Origin: Hygrophila difformis
Taxonomy: Eukaryota; Streptophyta; Magnoliopsida; Lamiales; Acanthaceae
Assembly: GCA_030278955.1 (NCBI GenBank)
Contig: JAOANR010000001.1
Span: 19,075,468 to 19,139,467 of the forward strand
DNA: 64,000 nt
Reading direction: 5' to 3'
Made by a program: the position numbers and the translations under genes. The notes under the pieces are model-generated. The model did not search any database and was not told the origin of the DNA. It saw only the letters and a list, made by a program, of their open reading frames with translations. Below, piece by piece: positions 43,674 through 56,209 of the stretch (its first letter is position 1; each line of letters opens with the position of its first letter).

Positions 43674-46223
43674 TGTAATACCCGAGAAATCGACATCAAG
43701 AATTTAAATCCAAATGTTTAAAGATTGGATTATTTAAAAATCGAATTAATTTCGAGAGAGCGAAATTAAATATTTTGGACAGTCGCGACTCGGGATAGAT
43801 GTATCGAATTGTCCCAACGATCTCGGATAATTCACATATTATGATTTTTAGAAGTTAAAATCATAATATTATTATTAAAAAAAAAAATCGCAGGCTGGTG
43901 GCCGCGCGGTGACGGCGTGGGGCGCGCCACCAGCAGCAGGCCTGTAGTTCAGGCGTTACACTCGGGTTTTGCATTGATTTTCGACTTGGCACGTTTCCAA
44001 TCGGTTTGAATTCAATCCTCAGACGTTGTGGGACGTTGGGGGATGCTTATCAATGATTTTGAGTGTATTAAATCCCCCACAAAGTCAGATTAGGATAGAA
44101 ACTTGATCACCAAGGGGATCCTATGGAGTCATGGGGTGAGTGGGGGTTTTGGATGAGGTTTGAGGGAGTTAATTCGGGGGTTTCAGATTGTAATTCGTTC
44201 CCTCACCTCCCTAGTATCCTATGGTAGTCATTGGATTGCTCCCCACCCCTATAAAGACCCCCAATCAGCCTCCAATCCACCCATTTGCACTCCATCCGAA
44301 AATAAGTTCATAGTTGAGTGTTGGTGAGAAGTGGTGAGTGTTCGTCTCTGTGGAGGGAAGTTTGGACGAGTGGGTGTTTCCAAATCCATCATCCAGTGTT
44401 AGGTAAGAGTTTTAATTCGAATCATTGTCCTTAGGATCGGGTTTCAGGCCCTAACGTTAAGGTTTTTGCCAAACAACTCCATAATAGGTGCATTCGGTAG
44501 AAGTGTTGATTGTTGGGGACAAGTTAGACGTTTTCCAGGATTCTACCAAGGGGAATTTCGATCCTAAAGTCATCCTAAGTAAGTTAATATTGTGCACGTC
44601 ATTTTTTAGATGTTTTGGTTGAGATTCCATCGAGTTATAGTTCAATCTTCCTCCGTCGGTAAATCTGTCAAAAAGGGTTTTCCTATGACCAATTTGATTG
44701 TTCTGAAATTTCGAACATGATCCGTACATTTTTAGAAGATCCTCACAAAATAAAAAATGTTCATAACATCCTAAAGTTGCTCTCTGTAAATTTTCATATT
44801 TTTTGGATATGATTTGGTCACCGAAAACGCATCTGGTATTTTCTGCTATAACTGTGACAGATTAGTGTTTTCATGAAGTTCGGTTTTGTTGTGTATTTTA
44901 CCACATCCTATGATTGTTATCGGTGCTTGATTCCTTAATAAAACTTGTTTCATTATGTGTCTAGATCATCTCTGTAAAATTTCATAATTTTTGGAGCATG
45001 TTTGGAATTGATATGGATTTTTGAACACACTGTGGTCGAATAACATGAGGCATGTGAAATCTTAAATCAGTGGCTTTCTGAAATCGGTCGAAATGACCAG
45101 CTTAGAGTCCGAATTTTGAGATGGCTATTTCTATGAAAAATGCTTATTTTGATGTTTCCTAGCACTGTAATTTTTCCAGAATTTTTAAAAATAGTTTGCC
45201 GCATTTTTAAATGTGATTTTGGAAACTGCCACAGTGTCACTTTTAATCGGTAAATTCTATTTTGTATATTTGATGAACTAAGAGTTGATTGTTACTCGTT
45301 TTTGATATTATGTGAAATCTGGAAATGTGGTGATATTATGAAATGATGAAAATGTGATTTTAAAACTTTGTGAGTTTTGATCGAGTGGGATGCCAACGTG
45401 TTAGAGGGTAAGTGCACTTGGCGTGAGCTCGTTGGGCCGCCCCTCTTTTGTAGCCAAAACGGCATATGTGAAATTGTGGTTTCTTGATTGTAAGAGTCTA
45501 TACTCCTAGATGTATCCGTATGGGTTATCTAGGGCTCCGGAGTGGTCTGTATAGGGTCACTGCTTTCACATCCCTCGTGGGTACGAGTCCCAGAGGTGGG
45601 TTGATTCGAAAGAGCTTAGGCCTAGAATCGTATTAATGGAGACCTTGTGGGTGTAAGTCCCCAAGGTCATATTGGGTGTCCTCGATCATAACGAACATTG
45701 GTGAATATTCGTGGAATATGTGTAAGAGATTTTAAATTATTTTATTTATTTGCCTTTTTAAATAAAAATATTATCTTTGTGTGTGCTCTCCTAAAAACTT
45801 TTAAAATTCGTTGTGCTATATATTAACTTACGCAGTACCCTTTGTACTGATAAATTGTTGTTTTATTTTCTTTTCAGATTTCGCAGAGTAAGCATTACAC
45901 GGAGGGACGGGATTTCCATTTTATAAAAAAAAAACAAGAAGCCTTGTTGCATTTTAACTATTTTTAATTTATGCATTGGACTTGGACTATATTTTGGCCG
46001 AGTGTTTGGCCCTGTTTGTTTTTAGCTTCCGCATTACTTTACTTGTGCATGACGGATTATCTCTGATTTAAATTCGGGCACTTTTGATTGGTTTTAATAT
46101 TTTCAAATAATGATGCAACTTCAGCCGTAGCATTCTTTCAAATGAGCTCGATTTGATCGTGTCTTGTTTAAAGGAGTGTGGTGGTAGCGTCCCGGCCTGG
46201 GTGACCAAATCCGGGGTGTTACA
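43674..46223 (+). repeat. 5' LTR of the Tekay-like element (2550 bp)
   Basis: It starts TGTAATACCCG and ends CCGGGGTGTTACA just before AAG and the PBS. Its last 60 bp are clearly similar to the LTR ends of the LARD element at 57309-63816. The start is set by the TG motif alone because the other LTR is not in the window. Confidence 0.75.
45505..45668 (+). other. Stem-loops in the Tekay-like LTR
   Basis: Stem-loop a: CCTAGAT (45505-45511) with ATCTAGG (45527-45533). Stem-loop b: CCTC (45573-45576), GGG, loop TACGAGT, CCC, GAGG (45593-45596). Stem-loop c: GACCTTG (45641-45647), bulged T, GGG, loop TGTAAGT, CCC, CAAGGTC (45662-45668). Units b and c share the loop pattern but have different paired stems, and match the LARD stem-loops at 57947-58116. 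Confidence 0.6.
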
Positions 46224-46226
46224 AAG

Positions 46227-46238
46227 TGGTATCAGAGC
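46227..46238 (+). other. Primer-binding site of the Tekay-like element
   Basis: TGGTATCAGAGC lies three bases (AAG) after the LTR end and is complementary to initiator tRNA-Met. Confidence 0.92.
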
Positions 46239-46482
46239 CCGAATTATTTTTTTTAAGCTATTATTTTTTGGCCCAATATAGAGGCCCAAATTATTAAATA
46301 TTATTTTTAAGTATTTTAGATATTATTTCCATGGAAAAGTTTGTATTTTAAAAACCATGGGAAAATATATATCAAACAAATTCGACAAGTCTCAAAAAGT
46401 TATTATTATTTTGGGGGGTGCATATGCATTAACATATGTGTTTGAATATGCAAAATATTGATGTGTTAAAATTTATTGTTAG

Positions 46483-46950
46483 ATGGCCGACCCAAAGCTT
46501 TTTGACATGATGACCGATATGCTATGCTCGATGACTAGTATTATGCATGAATTGAGACATAGCCGTGATGAGGTTAGTGCATATAAGAGTCGTGTAAAAG
46601 GTATCGAGGGAGAGTTTGAGAAGTTGAGGAATGCTCGACAGCAGGATTTGGGCCGCATCGCTGCTCTTGAAACTCTGTTTCATGAGGAGCAACACAACAA
46701 CCATATGCTTAGAGGACGTGTGTTCACTTTGGAGCACGAGATTGTTGACTTACAGAACCGACTCAATGCACCGGAACCCGAAGAAGAAGAGGAAGAGAAG
46801 GAGGACCCAGACATGTATATCGATATTGAGGGCGTGGAGGAGGAGGAACCAGAGGCGGAAGTATTGGACCCACCGGTACCTCTTGACTCCGACGAGGAGT
46901 ATGAGCATGACAGGACACTCCTTGGCTACTCTCCCGATTACATACTCTAG
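46483..46950 (+). CDS. Accessory ORF before gag: coiled coil with acidic tail, 155 aa
   Basis: This is an intact frame 245 bp after the PBS and 254 bp before gag. Residues 1-45 include many Met and a helical start; about 40-95 follow a heptad-like Leu/Ile/Val pattern with charged residues, as in a coiled coil. From about 98 it is strongly acidic, with runs of Glu. No zinc finger, membrane segment or enzyme motif is visible. I do not recognise a family. It stays open in an element whose pol has at least eight lesions, which may mean selection or only short length. An accessory protein of the element, perhaps binding Gag or chromatin, is a guess. Confidence 0.65.
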   Translation: MADPKLFDMMTDMLCSMTSIMHELRHSRDEVSAYKSRVKGIEGEFEKLRNARQQDLGRIAALETLFHEEQHNNHMLRGRVFTLEHEIVDLQNRLNAPEPEEEEEEKEDPDMYIDIEGVEEEEPEAEVLDPPVPLDSDEEYEHDRTLLGYSPDYIL

Positions 46951-47204
46951 ATTGATTGCATTATATCATTGGATTACTTACTGCTTTTCGTATTTCATAT
47001 TATCTTATTGCTTTCCGTTGTAGCTTGCCTTATGATTATCCTAAATGATCTATCCTAAATGATCTAATAGAATGAAGTATTGCCCCTTTCTCTTTTGCGT
47101 CATCTCTTTTAGAATTCTGCGTATTCGAGGTGTTAGAACTTTCTAACTTGACTACTAACCCACCTTAGAATTCGATTTTTACCCTTGCGTGCTTATCTAA
47201 CAGA

Positions 47205-48299
47205 ATGCCGCCAAGGGGAAGGCCGCGAAGGGAAAACCCTGCCGCTAACAATGCCAATCCTAATGTACCCGCTGAAGGTGGGGCACCACTGAAGCCGAAT
47301 GAAGCAAATGGGCCAGTGGGTGCGAACCCACCCAACGTTGGAGGTCAGGCGGGCGCCGTACCCAATGTTGTGGATGCGCGGCTCAGGATAGTAGAGCAAG
47401 TCCTCGTAGCACTGGAAAATGCCGAGGTAAATAGAGCCCAAGCGATGGTACCTCCGCCGGCAGCTCGTATTAACTATTTGGCGATGGTAAACCCCTACCA
47501 ACCGCCCCACTACGAGGGACAAGAGGATCCAGCGAAGCTGGAGGACTGGATCCCGACTTTCGATAAACTTCTGAGCGCAGTAAGATGTCCCGAAAATGAG
47601 AAGGTAAGAGTGGCAACATACTATCTCAGTGGAGAGGCGGATGAGTGGTGGCAGACCCACCAAGGAGGGCTAGCTGATGGCGAGCAAGTTTATTTTTGGG
47701 AAGAATTCAAGGAGATGATGAGAGAGAGATTCTATCCCCTTAGCACGAAGACTGCTAAGTACGAAGAGTTCATCAACCTTCGTCAGGGCACCCAGACGGT
47801 ACATGAGTACTACGCGAGGTTCAAGGAGCTTGTCCGTTTTGCTCCAAGACTTGTGCCGACTGACGCTGACAAAGCCCAGAAGTTTGAAATGGGGTTGAAC
47901 CTCAATGTTAGAGAAATTTTGGTTGGAGGGCAGCATACTTCTCTGCAGGGTGTGTACGATCAAGCGGTGGCAATCGCTCGTGTGCAGCAACTGAAACGCA
48001 AGGACCAGGGAGAATCGAGCAAGGGCTCGAACAACTTTGAAAAGAGGAACCGGAACAGTGGTAGTGGGAACAACTTCAGGAAAGGAAATGAGCAAGGGAG
48101 GAATGATGGGCAGAGGAGGCCCGAGAACAGGGAATTCAATCAAGGAGGTTATGGGAACAGAAGACCGGATAACCAGGGCGCTTTCATACCTAGATGCCAG
48201 CGGTGCAATATTCCGCACTTGGTGCGAGAGTGTCCAAAACCGGGGCATTGCTACAGATGTGGCAGGGAGGGCCACATGAAAAAGGAATGCTGGACGTGA
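47205..48299 (+). CDS. gag: Tekay-like gag, 364 codons
   Basis: The start is Met 47205. Residues 1-85 are Pro/Ala/Asn-rich. The retrotransposon gag core is about 90-265 and contains the AEVAxxWW-like place read as SGEADEWWQT and a YARFKELVRFAP stretch. A basic Gly/Asn/Arg-rich linker follows, then the zinc knuckle C-x2-C-x4-H-x4-C (CYRCGREGHMKKEC) at the end. A TGA at 48297-48299 stops the frame two residues after the knuckle, but the same frame continues as a Gln/Asn/Pro-rich linker to 48463, so the stop is probably a mutation, possibly from CGA or TGG. Confidence 0.85.
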   Translation: MPPRGRPRRENPAANNANPNVPAEGGAPLKPNEANGPVGANPPNVGGQAGAVPNVVDARLRIVEQVLVALENAEVNRAQAMVPPPAARINYLAMVNPYQPPHYEGQEDPAKLEDWIPTFDKLLSAVRCPENEKVRVATYYLSGEADEWWQTHQGGLADGEQVYFWEEFKEMMRERFYPLSTKTAKYEEFINLRQGTQTVHEYYARFKELVRFAPRLVPTDADKAQKFEMGLNLNVREILVGGQHTSLQGVYDQAVAIARVQQLKRKDQGESSKGSNNFEKRNRNSGSGNNFRKGNEQGRNDGQRRPENREFNQGGYGNRRPDNQGAFIPRCQRCNIPHLVRECPKPGHCYRCGREGHMKKECWT

Positions 48300-51259
48300 G
48301 AGGACCGTATCGAAAAGAGGGCGGACCTGCTGAACCGACCTCAGGGGAACAGACCAGCTGGGCTGAACCAGCAAAACAACCAAGGTCAGAGGTTCCCTCA
48401 GGCACAGAGGCCACCCCAGAACCAAAACCAGCAAGGAAATCAAGGGGGAGCAATGGACACTTGAACGTAATTAACCAAGCGGATTTGGCCGCTCAGGGGG
48501 AAGTGATCACTGGTATGTTTACTGTTTTTAGCTTACCCGTTAAAGTTTAGTTCGATTCAGGCGTGAGCTGTTCTTTAATATCTACGAGGATTATATCTGC
48601 CTTAGATCTTCCAGCGCCTAAGAACATTAACTTAGGAATCCAATGACCATCGGGCAAGGTGATATCGTGTTCGAAACGATACGGTGGGATCCCAATAGTA
48701 ATTAAGAACTTAGAATTCTTCGTGAATCTAGTCGAGTTTGATCTTAGAGATTTCGACATCATCTTAGGCATGGATTTTCTGACTCAATACAAAGCCGTTA
48801 TTGAGTGCTAGAAACAGAAGATGTCCTTAGCCAAGAGTCGAGGGAAGAAGGTTACGTACTACATGCAGCCTCAAAAGAAGAGCGCTAAGGTGGTGAATGC
48901 CTTGAAGTTCCATAATCTCATACGAAAGGCTATCACTTATATGCATGTTATGTGCATAACCTTAAAGACGAGGGAAACAAGATCGACGAGATCCCAGTCG
49001 TAAATGAATATCCCGACGTTTTCCCGGAAGATATTCCAGGAATGCCACCTGAGCGAGAGGTTGAGTTCACGATTGACCTGGTACCTGGAACCGAACTGAT
49101 ATCCAAGTTGCCTTATCGCATGGCAACCGCAGAGATGAAGGAGCTGGAGGAACAATTAGAAGAGTTGTTATCAAAAGGTTACATTCTACCAAGCACGTCA
49201 CCTTGGGGAGCGCCAGTCCTGTTCGTCAAGAAGAAGGACGGTGGACTTCGACTATGCATAGACTACAGAGGTCTTAATCAAGTAACGATTAAGAATAAAT
49301 ACCCGCTACCTAGGATCGAAGACCTTTTCGATCAACTGAAAGGAGATCGGTATTCTCAAAGATCGACATGAGATCTGGGTACCATCAACTACGTATAGCC
49401 GAGAAGGACATACCAAAGACAGCGTTTCGTACGAGATATGGGCACTACGAGTTCACCGTAATGTCCTTTGGTCTCACAAACGCTCCCGCAGTATTCATGA
49501 ACCTCATGAATAGTGTTTTCCGAGAGTTGCTAGATTCTTGTGTCGTTGTATTCATCGATGATATTCTAGTTTACTCAAGGGATGATGAGGAGCATGCGAA
49601 GCACCTGCATCAAGTACTCGGAATCCTGAGGAGGAATCAATTGTACGCGAAATTGTCGATATGCGAGTTTTGGGTGAGGGAGGTCGCATTTTTGGGACAC
49701 ATAGTATCGGCTAAAGGAGTGTCAGTTGACCCGGCGAAAATATCGGCAGTGACTGATTGACCGGTACCGACAAGTCAGACAGAAGTGAGGAGTTTTCTTG
49801 AATTAACCGGATACTACAAGAGATTCGTGAAAGATTTTTCAAAAATTGCAAGACCAATAACCCAACTGTTGAAGAAAGGGTCAAAATTCGAATGGACTAC
49901 AGAGTGCGAAGAGTCTTTCCAAGAACTCAAGAAAAGACTCACAACAGTGCCAGTCCTGACACTTCCATCAGAAACGGAAGATTTTGAAGTGTACAATGAC
50001 GCTTCAAAAGAAGGACTTGGGTGTGTACTTATGCAAAACCAGAGAGTTATTGCTTACGCATCGCGACAACTCAAGCCGCATGAGGAGAATTATCCGACGC
50101 ACGGTCTGGAATTGGCCGCAGTGGTGTTCGCTCTTAAGATTTGGCGACACTACTTATACGAACGAACATGTCGAATGTTCACAGACCACAAGAGCCTCAA
50201 GTACATATTTACTCAAAAGGAGTTAAATATGAGGCAGCGAAGATGGCTTGAGTTAATCAAGGACTACGATCTGGATGTAGCCTATCATGAAGGAAAAGCG
50301 AACGTCGTAGCAGACGCGTTGAGCCGAAAGACGAAGCATACGACAAACACTCTTATTTTACCTTCAGGACTATATATAGACTTAGCAAAGTTGGATACTG
50401 AACTAGTCCATTATGGGACTGTGGTAGAAAAAGTGAATGTCTTGACGATTGAATCCACCGTGTTTGACGAGATTCGGGCAGCTCAGCCGGACGATGAGAA
50501 TCTCGAAAGGATCAAGGAGAAGATCGATGAGAGAAAAGCGGTAGGATTCACAGTCCACGATGACGGAAGTATTCGCTTCAAAGGGAGGGGGTGCATTCCT
50601 CACAAGTGTGAGGAATTGAAGCAAAAATTGATGAAAGAGGGCCACAGTACGCCTTATTCGGTACACCCTGGTGGTGATAAATTGTACAAAGATTTAAAGG
50701 AAATCTATTGGTGGCCGAGAATGAGGAGAGATGTTGCGGATTTTGTGGCTAAATGCATAACTTGCCAAAAGATAAAGGCAGTACGGCAAAAGCCATTGGG
50801 ATTGGTGAAGCCATTGGAGATCCCAAGTTGGAAGTGAGACAGCATCTCCATGGACTTTGTCTCGGGCTTACCAAGATCTCTCCGAGGAATGAACAAAATT
50901 TGGGTAATAGTTGATCGGTTAACAAAGACTGCCATCTTTATACCAATGAAGGATAATTGGTCGATGGATCAACTAGCCAAGGCGTATATCAAAAATGTGG
51001 TCAGAAGGCACGGTGTGCCACACGATATTATTTCTGACCAAGACAGTAGATTTGTCTCAAATTTTTGGACAAAATTACAAGAAGCCTTGGGAACCCAAAT
51101 TAAGATGAGTACAGCTTTTCATCCGATGACCGACGGTCAGACTGAGCGGACGATTCAAATGCTTGAAGATATGCTTAGAGCGTGTGTACTTGAATTCAAG
51201 GGAAGTTGGGAGGACCACTTGCCACTAATTGAGTTCTCGTATAATAACAGTTACCATGT
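48300..51259 (+). pseudogene. pol: Tekay-like pol (protease, RT, RNase H, integrase), broken and truncated
   Basis: Protease lies at about 48470-48790 with FDSG at its active site, directly after a TAG (48548-48550). RT is at 49000-49650 with FIDDILVYS. RNase H is at 49930-50330 with a TDHKSLKY stretch. The integrase zinc finger is at about 50650-50790 (C-x2-C as CITCQ) and the core at 50850-51259 with HPMTDGQTER. Stops: 48548, 48644 (TGA), 48809 (TAG), 49758 (TGA), 50835 (TGA). Frameshifts: near 48465, 48955 and 49350. After SAVTD and after PSWK the family has Trp, so two TGA stops come from TGG. The rest of the core and any chromodomain are cut off by Athila B. Confidence 0.88.
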
Positions 51260-51591
51260 GATAATGGCCAAAATTGTCCATTATTTCCAATCAATTTCTG
51301 TGTCTGAGACGGACATTTTGATCGAAATCCCATCTTATTTCAATAAGAAAGCAGTTGAATTCGACAGATTGATGCAAGTTTGTAAAAATATTAAGCTGGT
51401 AATGAAAGACACAAAAATATGCAATTTTAATTGCATTTGTGTTAGAAAAATCCAAAAACATGAAAAAAGGAAAAAGAAAAGAAAAAGGAAGGAAAAGATG
51501 GGCAAAAGAATAAGATAGCCCACAAAAATCAAAAAGATGGGAAAAATAATGAAAATCCCACAATTTGAAATTTTGGCTAAGTGTTGAAGAC

Positions 51592-52020
51592 CAATTCGGT
51601 CTATAAGCAATTCGACCTAAATCGAATTGCTCATTAGACCGAATTGCTGAAGAAAGAAGAAAAGAGAAGTGTTGAGGAAGAGAAGAGCAACCAATTCGGT
51701 CTAGGGCAATTCGGTCTAAACCGAATTGACCCCTAGACCGAATTACACCATGGAAAGAAAGAAGACTTGGAGCAAAACAGAAAGAAGAGGTTCGATCTGT
51801 GCAATTCGGTCTAGACCGAATTGATTGCATAGATCGAATTGCCTTAAAGCAAAGAAGCCAAGCAGGAGCCATCTTCAATTCGACAAGCCAATTCGGTCTA
51901 CCCATAGACCGAATTGATGGATGAATACCATATTCCAGCTCAAGAACAAGAAGGAAGACCTCATACAATTCGAATTGCATCAATTCGATCTAAACCGAAT
52001 TGCATGAGGAGACCGAATCA
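51592..52020. repeat. Palindrome array 1 in Athila B LTR
   Basis: Multiple copies of AATTCGGTCTA in both orientations; one exact 20-bp palindrome is at 51803-51822. Confidence 0.85.
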
Positions 52021-52082
52021 CATTCAAAAGTATAGCTGAGCACGTGAGAAATGCATGATGGGCCTAGGGTTTCGAAAACAAG

Positions 52083-52089
52083 TATAAAA
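52083..52089 (+). promoter_or_regulatory. Putative TATA box of Athila B LTR
   Basis: TATAAAA lies about 825 bp into the LTR and is conserved at the same place in element A. Confidence 0.55.
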
Positions 52090-52954
52090 GCTGACCTTCC
52101 TCAACACAAGAAATATCCTCAGACACACAGAGACTCTTGGACAGTTGCTGGGAGACAAAAAGGAGCAGAAGGTTCTTCACCCCTTAAGGGTTAGGTAGGT
52201 AGTGTAGTTTAGTTAGTTTATCTTTCATGTTTGTAAGGTAGTTTTATTGCTTTGAGCTTAGTTTTTGTCTCATAGAAGCTGGTTACCGCCCTTAGTGTAG
52301 CCATTTCCATAAACCTTAAATGCTTTGTAGTTAGAATGAACCCTACCTTCAAGCTAATGAATGGTTTCAGGGTTGTTTACTGCTTTCCGATGTCAATACA
52401 AGAAAGAATCCAGAAATGGGTTTTCATTTCAAGTATTTGGCATCTATTTAATGCTTTCCTTAGCAATAATGGTAGAATGTTTGTTTGTTTCAACTAGGTT
52501 ATATTTATTATGCCCTAGTTGACTTACATTCTCAATAAATGTGTGCTAAGTGGTTTGTGGCTTGACCTTACACCTTAGAGACTCAAATAAATGTTCTTAG
52601 ATTTTAGACTATCTTAGGCTTGTTAGAATTATTTTCTTGCTTTTTAGTTGCTGTTTTAGTCGCTTTCTTTAGCTTAGTGTTGCCTTAGATTATATAGGTG
52701 TTCTTGTTTTCGAGCATGTGTTCTTATTTTGTTCAGTTTATGCTTGAGTTCTTAATCTTTGATTGCTTGTTTGTAGTTTTGAGGTTTGGTTCAAGCCAAT
52801 GCCTGTCAGCCACATAACCTAGGTCTATTCTCCTTAAAACACTCATTAGTGTGGCTGTGAAGTGACATTGATGTGAAATGAAGGATTAGGTAAAACTTAT
52901 CCATCATAAACCACACAATGTATACCAAACCCACACTTATGAGAGAAGAACATG

Positions 52955-53560
52955 CAAATTCGGTTTGAGGTAGTTCGGTCTAGGCCGAATTACTCATGAA
53001 AATGGAATTGCATGGCAAAAATAGTTGTTAAATGCTTTACTTGAAAAATTTATATGCAATTCGATCTAGGCAATTCGGTCTATACCGAATTGCCCATCGG
53101 TCTATACTGAATTGCCTATGAGATCGAATTGCATAGCAAAAAGTGTTGACTTCATGTGATCTCCATGCAATTCGGCCTATGCAATTCGGTCTATACCGAA
53201 TTGCCCATATAGACCGAATTGACTTAGGAGACCACATTGTATCCATGCCATCCCCTCATTCCTTAGTTTATTTTTCTCTGTCTTACCAATTCGAATTGTC
53301 CAAGTTCGGTGTAGACCGAATTCAATTGGCAATTCGAATTACCCTCATTTTTGGGGTACATGCCTTAGCCAAATTTGAGTGAAGGAATGACTTCATCAAT
53401 TCGAATTGTCCAATTCGGTTTAGACCGAATTGCTTGACAATTCGAATTAGATGATGCTTCATGACTTTACAAGGATTAATGGGGTATGGTGTTACTTCAT
53501 ATCTCATGCATCATCAATTCGGTCTCTTTTGCATTTTGCCCAATAGACCGAATTGCTTTC
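52955..53560. repeat. Palindrome array 2 in Athila B LTR
   Basis: About a dozen half-site copies occur, several paired with short spacers; exact and near palindromes alternate with GATC and GGCC variants. Confidence 0.8.
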
Positions 53561-56209
53561 TTCCTTCTATTTTAAAACTCCAAAAATATTTTATTTCTAG
53601 AGTTGTGTAAGTTGCATGGGAGTATTGGGCCTAGGCCCACTACATCTAATTTTATCCATTACACATCTCAATCCATTAGCGTCTTGATTATTGTGTGATT
53701 AACACTCACACAATGCCAAAAACATTTTCTTAATTTTGTTTATTTTCCCTTTCAGTGTGTGTATGAACAACTAGTAAGAAATACATCAGACTAATGTTGG
53801 CGGATATTCCCACACGGATAATTAGCTCGTATTCTGAGTATTAATTACTAGTTGTTATTTTGCATGGTTCGGGTAGTGGTCGGTGGAAGCCTTGGTGGTT
53901 CGTCCATCCGGGATCATAATAGCTGCTCAGCTGACTCCTATCCGGATACAGTTTTCTTCTCTTTATCTTAATTTCAAACCTGAATCTAGAGTTGTAGTAA
54001 TGATAGATGATATATGCCAATGTCATCTAATAATTATTACGGTAATAGAACATGTGGGTTTTCCTCCAGATTCACAGACAGTGAAGTCTAAGGTGACGGC
54101 GGCAACTGTCACTTAAGGCATTCCACTGTCTACATATCATTCCATCTGGAATGATTGGGAACCGGATAGCAGATGTTTGCAGTCCGGATAACCCCAATTA
54201 TTTCTGGCATTCTTTTTTTAGCCAAATTCTTCTTATCTCAGGCTAATCCATCTTTGTGTATCGAATTTTGTCTAACCCCACCATATATTTTGGGGTAGTT
54301 TATTTTACTTCTCATATACATGCATGCATGATACTATTATATAGATATTGTGGTCATTACTATTTTGGGGATCCTTCCCCTTGGACATAGAAGTCTTGAT
54401 TTAAATCAGATGCTGCACAATAAATTTCCACAAAAATCACTTTATAAAATCCGGATCTGAGTAAGGGATAATTTCACAGTTACGACTAATTCATCTTCTA
54501 CTGGGGGTTGATTTTGAGAACTTAGAAACAGAGTGAGCGATTAGGTCTCATCTAGACTGAAAGGATCTGTGTTTAAATTGAGAGTTTAGTACCTGTTTAA
54601 GGAATGATTTTCAAATACCAATTGGTTTCTCAAAATTACTGTGTGTTGGAAATCTTGTATTAAGTGTTGCATCGAATCCGTTTCCACTTGGATTCGGATG
54701 AAATGTGATAATTAATACTAGAGGAACAACATATAGGCCTTGGTTAATTTCTATGGTAGGGTTGAGTATTCTTTCAACTACTATCTTCTCCCGCCAAAGC
54801 CTAAAATTGAGTCTTGAGTGAGTGCATTCGGAACAAACCTTCATAGGTATGTTCCACTCATGTTTGTATCTCATAACTAACCGAATGTTTTAAGCCCTGT
54901 GGCTTACTGATATTTGGGAAGTTCTAAATCTGCATCTGGTCACCAAGACCAGGGGCTCTTTTATACTAACGGATTGTGACGATCTTTTAAGACTTCCGAG
55001 CGATAGATTTTTAAATGCTTTCTTTACTGCTTTCTTTACCGCTTTCTTTAAAATGCTTTCATAGAGGTCACTCGGAAGCAGAGATGCATCTGCCGGTTGT
55101 AAGGTTTAAGAGTTATGGATTAGTTCGGAGTTAGATTTGGACTTTGGGTGTGACAAGGGGGACGATAGGAGTACATGGCATATCAACTAATGATATGTTA
55201 GGTGTTGCTTGTCCACCACATATGACTAACATTCTCTTGCAAGGCATTGCAAGGGGGGTTATTAATCTGTGGTATCTTAGAAGTTGAGGTCTTAAGAGCA
55301 TGTAAACTCTTACCATAAGTACCTGTCTGCTAAAGGGAACATGGCATAGAGAGCATGAGAGTTAGTTAATTGATGGATTATCCCAAACAAAGATCTGTGT
55401 ATTAAAATGGAAGTCTAATTGTGTTTCATCTGAATCTTGTCCAATCTTCATTATTTTCTCCCTGTCCCTTCTGTCACATTTTAATTCGCTTTCGTAGAAT
55501 AATTTTATCCGCTTTCTTAGCATAATTCTCATTGCTTTTTAGACTAATTTTATGATGTTTTGTAGAATAATATTTTACTGCTTTTATAGTCTAATTTAAA
55601 TTATTGTCGAGTAGTTGTTAGAAACCATTGCAAAACTCGAATCGAGTAACCGAGTGGAAAATCTTAGTAAACGACGTGGGCCCTGCTTCTATCGCACATC
55701 CTCCAGTGAACGATCCGGTCTTACTATAAATTACTGCAACTTTAGACACCGTGCGCTTTCGGGAGCACAGTTTCTTAACATGAGCAATAAAAACGTGACA
55801 ACCTATAATATATCCCTAATCCCAACTCCATCTTCATAAATTGGTTTCACTGAATAAAATTGAAAACCAGGATTATGATTTTTCAGAAAATACTCATACA
55901 GTGGGAGTGTGTTTCATGGCAAGGATCTTTATGACATGAAACTATGACAAGTTTCATGATGCCAAATGTTGGGGACCTTCAGTGTGACAGACTGAAGGTC
56001 AAGATTGAATTATCTATCCCGGCTGCATCGTGAAAGTTGTCAAAAGTTTCATGCCGGGGAGAACCGCAGCGCCGTTTGAAATCAGAATACCCCACATGAG
56101 TAGTAAAAAGTGAAATATATCCTTAAATCCTTTCCCCATAAATCATAACTCTTTTCCTTTAATAAATTGAACTTGGGATATTTTAGAAAAGCTCGTGTTA
56201 GAGAGACTC

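Larger units (their letters stand above)
43674..51259 (+). mobile_element. Tekay/Del-like Ty3/gypsy element, 3' part missing
   Basis: 5' LTR (43674-46223), PBS, accessory ORF, gag and pol are on the plus strand. It stops inside the integrase core at 51259 where Athila B begins. The long LTR, the gag opening MPPRGRPRR and the pol wording suggest the Tekay/Del chromovirus branch; the chromodomain that would confirm this is on the missing side. Pol has many lesions, so it is an old, dead copy. Confidence 0.85.

Noticed and set aside
50850..51518. A 222-codon open frame
   Set aside because: Only the first 137 codons are integrase; the rest is Athila LTR read in frame by chance after the insertion at 51260.
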